A DNA stretch of 5,163 bases. Origin: Phycisphaerales bacterium (GTDB lineage: Bacteria > Planctomycetota > Phycisphaerae > Phycisphaerales > SM1A02). The first letter of the stretch is position 1; each line of letters opens with the position of its first letter. The notes under the pieces were generated by a model. That model was not told the DNA's origin. It saw only the letters and a program-made list of their open reading frames with translations, and searched no databases. Made by a program: the position numbers and the translations under genes. The stretch covers positions 1 to 5,163 of the forward strand of contig JAGQOI010000431.1 in NCBI GenBank assembly GCA_020427625.1, given 5' to 3'. Positions 1-5,162 of the stretch are shown in pieces.

Positions 1-52
1 GCCCCCGCGTCAACGCGCACCGCCCGCCGTTCGCATGAACGCCACGCGGCTG

Positions 53-70
53 CTCTCCAACCCTCTCCAA
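53..70. repeat. Short direct repeat CTCTCCAA x2
   Basis: The octamer CTCTCCAA occurs at 53-60 and again at 63-70, a 10-bp period. A third, degraded copy may begin at 71 (TCCGAACC), but it matches poorly. It lies between the possible end of a rightward gene and the end of the leftward membrane gene. No function can be assigned, and it may be a chance or slippage product. Confidence 0.4.
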
Positions 71-86
71 TCCGAACCCAAGTCCC

Positions 87-112
87 CCTCCGTGACCTCC
101 GTGCCTCCGTGG
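87..112. repeat. Tandem CCTCCGTG motif, three copies, in the 3' intergenic region
   Basis: The unit CCTCCGTG occurs three times in a row, starting at 87, 96 and 104 (periods of 9 and 8 bp), and is followed by GTGAACACC up to position 120. On the opposite strand it reads as a run of CACGGAGG units after GGTGTTCAC. It ends only 9 bp from the stop codon (122-124) of the leftward membrane gene, so it would be transcribed in that gene's 3' untranslated region. From memory, similar short-period intergenic strings of the CACAGAGG/CACGGAGG type recur in many copies in planctomycetes and other environmental bacteria; I cannot verify that for this genome. Confidence 0.6.
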
Positions 113-121
113 TGAACACCT

Positions 122-850
122 CTACGTCGCCGCCGGCTTCTTCACCTCGACCGGACGCGATTGCTGGAGCACCAGGCCGCCGACGCCCGCGGCCGCGACG
201 AGCAGGGGGATGATCAGATGGTTCGACGTCAGGCTGTCGTACACCGCGTCGTACCAGCCCGGCACCTGGAGCAGCAGCGTGATCCCGCCGAGCACCAGCA
301 TCGCGGCGCCGCCGACCGACGTGAACAGCATCACCACCGGACGGAACAGGATGAACGACAGCAGGCCGATGGTCACGAAGCCCATCGCCGCGCCGACGAG
401 ATGCGCGTCCGGCGCCTGGTTGACCGCCGTCCACACGTTCGCGCCGATGAACGCGCCCGTCATGCCGGCGAAGATCGCGACCGCGAACCGAAGCATCGGG
501 GTCGCGATCACCGCACAAAGCAACCCCAGCGCGGCCATCACGACGACCCGCGACTCGCCCAACTGATCGCTCAGCACCCGACCGAGTCCGATCCCAGCAA
601 GCAGGGCACAGATCATCACGACGTACTTGTGCCACCGGTAGCCGTTCAGGACGCAGAGGATTCCCACGACCACGAACACCGAGCCCCAGACGAGCGGGAG
701 CGTACGCAGTCCGTCGAGCAACTCGTCGGGACGATTGAGAATGTCGAGACGCTGCATGTTGTTCCGGATGACGTCCACCGGTCCGTTCGTGGCGGCGGGC
801 GTCGCGGCGGCAGGCACCAGGGCGGTCAGCATCGCAAGGCAACCGGTCAT
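122..850 (-). CDS. Seven-helix membrane protein, DUF4203-like, function unknown
   Basis: This gene encodes a 242-residue inner-membrane protein of unknown function. The first 20 residues are mildly hydrophobic and Ala-rich and could act as a signal sequence, although the basic n-region is missing. Seven hydrophobic segments follow at about 53-69, 76-93, 101-117, 122-140, 150-168, 172-194 and 212-228. Basic residues sit in the turns after helices 1 (R72, H74, K75), 3 (R121) and 5 (R170) and in the tail (R232, KK), which predicts N-out/C-in topology. Helices 1-6 form three similar hairpins; residues 63-90 and 109-136 share a G-start, a basic turn and G-x3-G end. The start at 850 is backed by a GAGGA ribosome binding site (858-862) with a 7-nt spacer. 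The gene lies 126 bp downstream of a similar membrane gene. The DUF4203-like label rests on the Gly/Arg hairpin pattern and helix count and is tentative. Confidence 0.8.
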   Translation of the reverse strand: MTGCLAMLTALVPAAATPAATNGPVDVIRNNMQRLDILNRPDELLDGLRTLPLVWGSVFVVVGILCVLNGYRWHKYVVMICALLAGIGLGRVLSDQLGESRVVVMAALGLLCAVIATPMLRFAVAIFAGMTGAFIGANVWTAVNQAPDAHLVGAAMGFVTIGLLSFILFRPVVMLFTSVGGAAMLVLGGITLLLQVPGWYDAVYDSLTSNHLIIPLLVAAAGVGGLVLQQSRPVEVKKPAAT

Positions 851-857
851 GGGATGG

Positions 858-862
858 TCCTC
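858..862 (-). promoter_or_regulatory. Ribosome binding site GAGGA for the 122-850 gene
   Basis: Read on the minus strand, GAGGA lies 7 nt before the ATG at 850. This supports that start over the internal Met at residue 7 and indicates Shine-Dalgarno-type initiation. Confidence 0.55.
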
Positions 863-901
863 GCAGGGCGGGAAACGCGACGGAGAGCCGCGCGGGAATG
901 A

Positions 902-938
902 CGCGCGACACGCACCGGCCGCGGCCGGTCGTCGCGCG
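902..938 (-). terminator. GC-rich inverted repeat between the two membrane genes; possible terminator or transcript stabiliser
   Basis: Outer arms CGCGCGAC (902-909) and GTCGCGCG (931-938) are perfect complements. Inside them is a perfect 16-bp palindrome, ACCGGCCGCGGCCGGT (914-929). The two stems are separated by a small asymmetric internal loop (910-913 against 930). On the leftward transcript the structure starts 38 nt after the stop codon of the 977-1936 gene and ends 51 nt before the ATG of the next gene. No U-tract follows, so a classical intrinsic terminator is unlikely. A 3' end barrier, a processing or stability element, or a partial terminator between the two genes all fit. The pairing is seen directly; the role is inferred. 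Confidence 0.5.
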
Positions 939-976
939 GGTTCTGCCGAGCGTCACGGGGAGGTCGGTTCGCTCGT

Positions 977-1936
977 TCAGGCCGTCTTATCGGTCGGCGC
1001 CGGGCGGAACCTTAGTTGAATCGCCATCCCGATCGTCGCGAGGGCGAGCCAGCCGAGCGGCCACCACCGGAGGATCGGTGCCGCGGCATCGGCCGGCGGC
1101 AGCACGTCGAGGCGCGCCGCGAGCAGCCAGGCGCTGCCGAGGACGATGGCGGCGCCGAACGCGGCGGTGACGAATCGCGCACTGAATGCGCGGGTGGTGG
1201 TCGCGAGGAGAAGGCCCGACAGCGCACCGAGGAGCGCGGCGGCCAGCAGGCTGAGCCGGAGTTTCGGCGGCGAAACGTGCCAGTGCTCGAGGCCCGATCG
1301 AACGAGCGCCACGGTGCCGTCCCCGATCCCCATGAGCCGGGTCTTGCTCGATTCCGAAAGGCCCATCTGATCCGACACCGTGTTGAGGCCGGCGCCCACG
1401 CGGCGGCCGATCTCCTCCGACACGACCTCCGACGAGCCGAACGACGGCGACCCGTTGAGGATCGGTCCGAGCGCCTCCGCCAGTTCCGGGGGCAGGCCCG
1501 CCGTCGCGTCGCGCACCCGGTCGAGGTCGGCCTCCGGGACCGCGGCGGGCAGCGGACCCATCGGCCCGAAGTTCACCCAGCCGCGACTGGCGACGGTCCA
1601 GACACCCATGGGCAGCGCGATGGCGAGCATCGCGACGAGGGTCGACATGATGGCGAGTCGGTAGACGATCGCGGCGATGACGGCGAGCACGATCCCGCCG
1701 GTGATGGCCGGGGCCCAGGCGGGCACGCCGAGGTCGAGGGCCGCGCCGAGCGAGAGCCCGATGACGGTGCCGACCACCAGACCCACGGCGGCGACGGCGG
1801 CCCGCAGGACGCGGGCGCCGGCGACGATGAGGATGAGGCCGATCAACAGGAACAGCGCGGCGGGAATGATCTCGCCCGCCGGGAGGCTGCTCACCGTGAT
1901 TCCGGACTCGGTCATGGGGATCGTCCGCGGGGACAT
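977..1936 (-). CDS. Seven-helix membrane protein with large extracytoplasmic loop, paralog-like to the 122-850 gene
   Basis: This gene encodes a 319-residue membrane protein of unknown function. Hydrophobic segments lie at about 22-41, 45-67, 74-92, 94-116, 227-247, 254-274 and 288-306. Arg residues in the turns after helices 1 (R42, R45), 3 (R93) and 5 (R249, R254) and in the C-tail predict N-out/C-in topology, the same as its neighbour. Residues 33-60 match residues 63-90 of the neighbour without gaps at the pattern G-x6-G-x-R-x2-[RK]-x10-G-x3-G, and residues 81-93 share 6 of 13 residues with its 109-121. The clear difference is a hydrophilic region of about 110 residues (118-226) between helices 4 and 5, with no cysteines and predicted outside the cytoplasm. 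ATG 1936 is preceded by GGGGGA; an alternative ATG at 1915 (residue 8) is possible. Long frames on the other strand and in another minus frame have the Arg/Gly/His-rich composition of GC-driven shadows, whereas this frame has clean membrane segments. Confidence 0.8.
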   Translation of the reverse strand: MSPRTIPMTESGITVSSLPAGEIIPAALFLLIGLILIVAGARVLRAAVAAVGLVVGTVIGLSLGAALDLGVPAWAPAITGGIVLAVIAAIVYRLAIMSTLVAMLAIALPMGVWTVASRGWVNFGPMGPLPAAVPEADLDRVRDATAGLPPELAEALGPILNGSPSFGSSEVVSEEIGRRVGAGLNTVSDQMGLSESSKTRLMGIGDGTVALVRSGLEHWHVSPPKLRLSLLAAALLGALSGLLLATTTRAFSARFVTAAFGAAIVLGSAWLLAARLDVLPPADAAAPILRWWPLGWLALATIGMAIQLRFRPAPTDKTA

Positions 1937-1974
1937 CGCGTCCCCCGGTTATTGGCCGTGACGGGGTTCGAGTT

Positions 1975-2109
1975 TCGTCGCGTCGTGGCGGCGAGGGGGT
2001 GTCGGCGGGTGATGGATCGACGATGCACGGACCGGACTTGGGTCGATGGGCGGTGTCCGGTCGGTTCCGGGTCGGATCATCCCGATTCCGCGTATCGTCG
2101 CGTCGTGGC
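1975..2109. repeat. 15-bp exact direct repeat TCGTCGCGTCGTGGC, copies 120 bp apart
   Basis: The 15-mer occurs at 1975-1989 and 2095-2109 in the same orientation, start to start 120 bp. Each copy also contains a short internal CGTCG repetition, which lowers its complexity. One copy sits about 40 bp upstream of the leftward gene and the other about 120 bp upstream of the rightward gene. A paired protein-binding site or a relic of local duplication are both possible, and the flanks of the two copies do not align well. Confidence 0.5.
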
Positions 2110-2211
2110 CCACGTCCGCAGAAATCGCCGGTCCGATTGCGGTCGAAGCGGAGCGGGTGCATGGTATCACCTCGCGCGGTCGCGTAGCATGACGAATCCG
2201 GTGCGTCGGCC

Positions 2212-2223
2212 GGAGAGAAGAGG
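2212..2223 (+). promoter_or_regulatory. Ribosome binding site deciding the ATG start of the SPATA20/YyaL-type gene
   Basis: The purine run GGAGAGAAGAGG ends 6 nt before ATG 2230. A TTG codon lies directly in front of that ATG (2227-2229) in the same frame, but it would leave only a 3-nt spacer, so ATG 2230 is the better start. Confidence 0.65.
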
Positions 2224-2229
2224 CCCTTG

Positions 2230-4614
2230 ATGCGTATCCTGCTCTCATCCGCCCTCGTCTTCGCGACGGCCCTCGCCGGGGCGCAGCCGACCTCACCCGA
2301 TGCCAAGGAGGCGCCTGTGCCCCCCGCGACCGCCGCCGATCCCCATCCGCACACGAACCGGCTCGTCCACGAGACGAGTCCCTACCTCGTCCAGCATGCC
2401 CACAATCCGGTCGACTGGTATCCCTGGGGCGACGAGGCCATCGAGCGGGCCCGCACCGAGGGCAAGCCGATCTTCCTCTCGATCGGCTACTCGACCTGCT
2501 ACTGGTGTCACGTGATGGAGCGGGAGAGCTTCGAGGACGAGGCGACCGCCGCCCTCATGAACGAACACTTCGTGTGCATCAAGGTCGATCGCGAGGAACG
2601 ACCGGACCTCGACGACATCTACATGGCCGCCGTCCAGATGATGACCGGGCGCGGCGGCTGGCCGATGTCGGTCTTCATCGATGCCGACACCCTCGCGCCG
2701 TTCTATGCCGGGACGTACTTCCCGAAGGAATCACGGTCCGGACTGCCCGCGTTCACCGAACTGCTCACGGCCATCGCCGAGGCCTGGGACACGCAGCGCG
2801 ACGCCATCCGGCAGCAGGCCGCGGCGACCGCCGAACGCCTCCAGCAGCGCCTCGCCATGCCCGTCCCGCCGAGCGATCTGTCCGCCGACACGGTCACGAG
2901 CTCCGTGAACGGCCTGCTGTCGATCTACGACGGCGTCGAGGGCGGCTTCGGACGGGCGCCGAAGTTCCCGCAGCCCGTGTTCCTCGAACTGCTCCTCACC
3001 GCGGCCCGTGACCACGGGCCGGCGTCGCAGGCGGTCCGGTTCACGCTCGATCGCATGGCGATGGGGGGCATGTACGACCAGGTCGGCGGCGGCTTCCATC
3101 GCTACAGCACCGACGGCAAGTGGCGCGTCCCGCACTTCGAGAAGATGCTCTACGACAACGGTCAGCTCGCCTCCGTCTACGCCGAGTCGTACGCGAATGG
3201 CGGCGACGACTACGACGCGCAGATCGTCCGCGAGACGCTCGACTACATCCTCCGCGAGATGACCGCCGCCGACGGCGCGTTCTTCAGCGCGCAGGACGCC
3301 GAGGTGAACGCCCGGGAAGGACTCAACTACCTCTGGACCGCCGGCGAGATCCGCGAGGCGCTCACCGCCGCCGGACTCGCCGACGACGTCGACTTCACGC
3401 TCACGCTCTACGGCCTCGACCGCGGCACGAACTTCACCGATCCGCATCATCCCGAGGACGGACCGAAGAACGTGCTGTATCTGCCCGAGCGGCCGGACGT
3501 CGCGGCGGCGACCATGGGCCTCACGCCCGACGTGCTCGCCGCGCGCCGAAAGAAGGTGAATGCCGCGCTGCGTGCCGTGCGGGACCGGCGTCAGCAGCCG
3601 GGCACGGATGACAAGATCATCGCGGGCTGGAACGGCCTGATGATCGCGGGCATGGCGGACGGTGGGCGGGTGCTCGGCGAGACGAAGTACGTCGACGCCG
3701 CGACGCGGGCCGCGCGATTCATCCTCGATCACATGCAGACGCCCGACGGCGGCCTGTACCGCACGGCGCGGGATGGCCGCGCGAAGATCGACGCCTTCCT
3801 CGAGGACTACGCGTTCGTCATTCACGGGCTGCTTGCGTTGCATCGCGCGTCGAACGATTCGACGATGCTCGACGCGGCCGTGCGCCTCGCGGCGACGGCG
3901 CGCGAGCGGTTCTGGGACGACTTCGCCGGCGGGTATTTCGACACGCTCGCGGATCGTCCCGACGTGCTGGTCCGTGCGAAGTCCATGTCCGACGGCGCCG
4001 TGCCGTGCGGGAACTCGGTGATGGTGCACAACCTCATCGATCTCGCCGAGCGCACCGGCGATCGGGCGTACCTCGAGCAGGCGGCCCGGACCCTGGCGGG
4101 CATGAGTCACGCGCTCGCGACCCGCGGCGCGAACAGCGCCCTGGCGGTCGCGGGCCTGCATCGTCTGCTGGCCGCGGATGCGAGCGTGCTCGGCATCGTC
4201 ACGGCGGGCGCGACGATTCCGCCGAACCCGGTCGCGTTCGCGCCGAGCGTGAATCGCGTGTCCATCGACGTCGAGGCGCCGGGCGCGTTCGAACTGGAGA
4301 TCCACATCGCCGACGGGCTGCACCTGAACGCCCACGAGGCCGGCATCGAGAACGTCATCCCGTTCCGCATCGATCTCGTCGGCGGCGAGGGATACGCGCT
4401 CGACATCGACTATCCCGAGGGCGAGGCGTTCGGCGCCGAGGGCCTGCGGGTCTATCGCGGCACGGTGCGGGTGCCGGTGAAGGTGCGTTTCGCGGGCGTC
4501 GTGAGCGGGCAGCCGCGCCTCGTCGCGGTGTACCAGGTCTGCACCGACACGGTCTGTCTCGCGCCGATGCAGTACCGCATCCCGGTGCGTCTGGAGCTGG
4601 CGTCGACGCCATGA
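2230..4614 (+). CDS. Secreted SPATA20/YyaL-family protein: DUF255 thioredoxin-like domain, (alpha/alpha)6 barrel and C-terminal DsbD-alpha-like domain
   Basis: This 794-residue protein is longer than the usual YyaL/SPATA20 proteins (about 650-700). Residues 1-18 form a signal peptide (R2, hydrophobic core, AGA end), so it is probably periplasmic. The DUF255 thioredoxin-like domain (about 43-200) shows NPVDWYPWG (59-67), C90-Y-W-C93 followed by H94, and GGWPMSVF (142-149), with P145 perhaps the cis-proline. The barrel region (about 230-640) carries the family hallmarks GGFGRAPKFP (238-247), GGMYDQVGGGFHRYS (279-293), PHFEKMLYDN (301-310), SAQDAE (353-358), DDKIIAGWNGLM (460-471) and LEDYAF (524-529). 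The tail (about 675-790) resembles the DsbD N-terminal domain: GLHLNAHEAG (696-705) and C771-TDTV-C776 followed by LAP. Only two other cysteines exist, C116 and C593. The family is redox- or sugar-related by fold, but its substrate is not established. A role as a thiol-disulfide enzyme or redox-gated glycan-modifying protein is inference. The stop overlaps the next start by 4 bp. Confidence 0.93.
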   Translation: MRILLSSALVFATALAGAQPTSPDAKEAPVPPATAADPHPHTNRLVHETSPYLVQHAHNPVDWYPWGDEAIERARTEGKPIFLSIGYSTCYWCHVMERESFEDEATAALMNEHFVCIKVDREERPDLDDIYMAAVQMMTGRGGWPMSVFIDADTLAPFYAGTYFPKESRSGLPAFTELLTAIAEAWDTQRDAIRQQAAATAERLQQRLAMPVPPSDLSADTVTSSVNGLLSIYDGVEGGFGRAPKFPQPVFLELLLTAARDHGPASQAVRFTLDRMAMGGMYDQVGGGFHRYSTDGKWRVPHFEKMLYDNGQLASVYAESYANGGDDYDAQIVRETLDYILREMTAADGAFFSAQDAEVNAREGLNYLWTAGEIREALTAAGLADDVDFTLTLYGLDRGTNFTDPHHPEDGPKNVLYLPERPDVAAATMGLTPDVLAARRKKVNAALRAVRDRRQQPGTDDKIIAGWNGLMIAGMADGGRVLGETKYVDAATRAARFILDHMQTPDGGLYRTARDGRAKIDAFLEDYAFVIHGLLALHRASNDSTMLDAAVRLAATARERFWDDFAGGYFDTLADRPDVLVRAKSMSDGAVPCGNSVMVHNLIDLAERTGDRAYLEQAARTLAGMSHALATRGANSALAVAGLHRLLAADASVLGIVTAGATIPPNPVAFAPSVNRVSIDVEAPGAFELEIHIADGLHLNAHEAGIENVIPFRIDLVGGEGYALDIDYPEGEAFGAEGLRVYRGTVRVPVKVRFAGVVSGQPRLVAVYQVCTDTVCLAPMQYRIPVRLELASTP

Positions 4615-5162
4615 GCGAGAATCACATCCAGCCTCGCGTCGCCGCGGCACGGCGCATCGCGCTCATCTCGACGGGCGGCACGATCGAGAAGACGTACGAC
4701 GAATTCGACGGCGTGCTCGAGAACGATCTGAGCGTGCTGGACGTCATGCTCGCGTCGCTCCAGCTCGGCGGCGTGAGCATCGTGCGCGTGCCGCTCATGA
4801 ACAAGGACAGCCTGGAGATGACGCCGGCGGACCACGAGCTCATCGCCCGGACGGCCGAGAGCATGGCGCAGGGTCACGACGGCGTCGTCATCGTGCACGG
4901 CACGGATCGGCTCGCGGTGACGGGCGAGACGATCGTGAACCTCGTCGGCGTCCCCCGGGTGCCGGTCATCCTCACCGGCGCGATGCGGCCGTACGAACTC
5001 CGCAGCACCGACGCCATGCAGAATCTCACCGAATCCCTGCTCGCCGTGCAACTCGTCGAGCCCGGCGTCTACGTCGCGATGCACAACAAGGTCCTGCGCT
5101 TTCCCGGCGTCCTCAAGGACCGCGAGCGCGGCACGTTCATCGCGCCGGGCGCGACGAACTAG
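4611..5162 (+). CDS. Single-domain asparaginase-like protein
   Basis: This complete 183-residue protein corresponds to only the N-terminal catalytic domain of type I/II L-asparaginases, which usually run to about 330 residues. It has the nucleophile motif TGGTIEK (21-27, T24), HGTD (96-99, T98 and D99), TGAMRP (122-127) and a lysine in VLKDRERGTF (K169) that aligns with the catalytic Lys162 of E. coli asparaginase II. The substrate-binding Ser-Gln pair of that enzyme appears as S67-L68 in KDSLEM, as in other compact asparaginase-domain proteins I recall. No signal peptide is visible, so it is probably cytoplasmic. The family reaction would be asparagine to aspartate plus ammonia, but activity of the compact form is not established here. 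Its ATG overlaps the stop of the preceding gene (ATGA), and GGAGCTGG (4593-4600) may assist initiation, so translational coupling is likely. The open frame extends further upstream to 4005, but that part is out-of-frame shadow of the preceding gene. Confidence 0.9.
   Translation: MSENHIQPRVAAARRIALISTGGTIEKTYDEFDGVLENDLSVLDVMLASLQLGGVSIVRVPLMNKDSLEMTPADHELIARTAESMAQGHDGVVIVHGTDRLAVTGETIVNLVGVPRVPVILTGAMRPYELRSTDAMQNLTESLLAVQLVEPGVYVAMHNKVLRFPGVLKDRERGTFIAPGATN

Larger units (their letters stand above)
1..121. other. Non-coding flank downstream of the minus-strand membrane gene
   Basis: No gene can be supported in this short stretch. One plus-strand frame runs in from the window edge and stops at TGA 36-38, which could be the last few codons of a convergent gene, but about 11 codons cannot be judged. 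The rest (39-121) lies just past the TAG stop (122-124) of the leftward membrane gene and contains two tandem motifs listed separately. I found no convincing hairpin plus U-tract terminator for that gene here; the best is a 4-bp GGTG/CACC pairing at 111-120, which is too weak to call. Confidence 0.5.
1937..2229. promoter_or_regulatory. Divergent intergenic region with presumed promoters for both directions
   Basis: These 293 bp separate the leftward membrane pair from the rightward two-gene unit, so promoters for both are expected here. I cannot call either with confidence. For the rightward unit, TTGCGG (2137-2142), a 17-bp spacer and CATGGT (2160-2165) is only a weak sigma70-like match; TAGCAT (2185-2190) is an alternative -10 without a good -35. 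For the leftward gene, the only AT-rich patch near the start is AATAAC on the minus strand (1948-1953), again without a matching -35. The region holds a 15-bp direct repeat, listed separately. No riboswitch, tRNA or small gene was recognised. Confidence 0.4.

Noticed and set aside
1..38. 3' end of a rightward gene entering from the window edge, stopping at TGA 36-38
   Set aside because: About 11 codons without context cannot be distinguished from a random open frame.
87..112. CRISPR-like array
   Set aside because: The units are only 8 bp with at most 1 bp between them, with no spacers and no cas genes nearby.
161..901. A 246-codon plus-strand frame opposite the 122-850 membrane gene
   Set aside because: The translation is rich in Arg, His, Glu and Gln, with no domain and no good ribosome binding site; the opposite frame is a coherent membrane protein.
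2137..2165. Sigma70-like promoter TTGCGG - 17 bp - CATGGT for the rightward unit
   Set aside because: The -10 matches the consensus at only three positions and the surroundings are GC-rich; it is mentioned in the intergenic entry but is not strong enough to call.
2227..2229. TTG as start codon of the SPATA20/YyaL-type gene
   Set aside because: The adjacent ATG at 2230 has the better spacing (6 nt against 3 nt) from the purine-rich ribosome binding site and gives a normal signal peptide start.
1016..2230. A 404-codon plus-strand frame, and a 455-codon minus-strand frame (987-2354), both overlapping the 977-1936 membrane gene
   Set aside because: Both have Arg/Gly/Asp/His-rich low-complexity translations. 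The membrane-protein frame has ordered hydrophobic segments, consistent topology and similarity to its neighbour.
4005..4610. An N-terminal extension of about 200 residues on the asparaginase-like protein
   Set aside because: This part overlaps the preceding gene in another frame and is Arg/Gly-rich without motifs. The ATG at 4611 places TGGTI near residue 21, as expected for the family, and forms a standard ATGA overlap.
2731..4650. A 639-codon open frame on the minus strand across the SPATA20/YyaL-type gene
   Set aside because: Its translation is dominated by Arg, His, Glu, Asp and Val without recognisable motifs, typical of the antisense frame of a high-GC gene, and the plus-strand frame carries unmistakable family motifs throughout.
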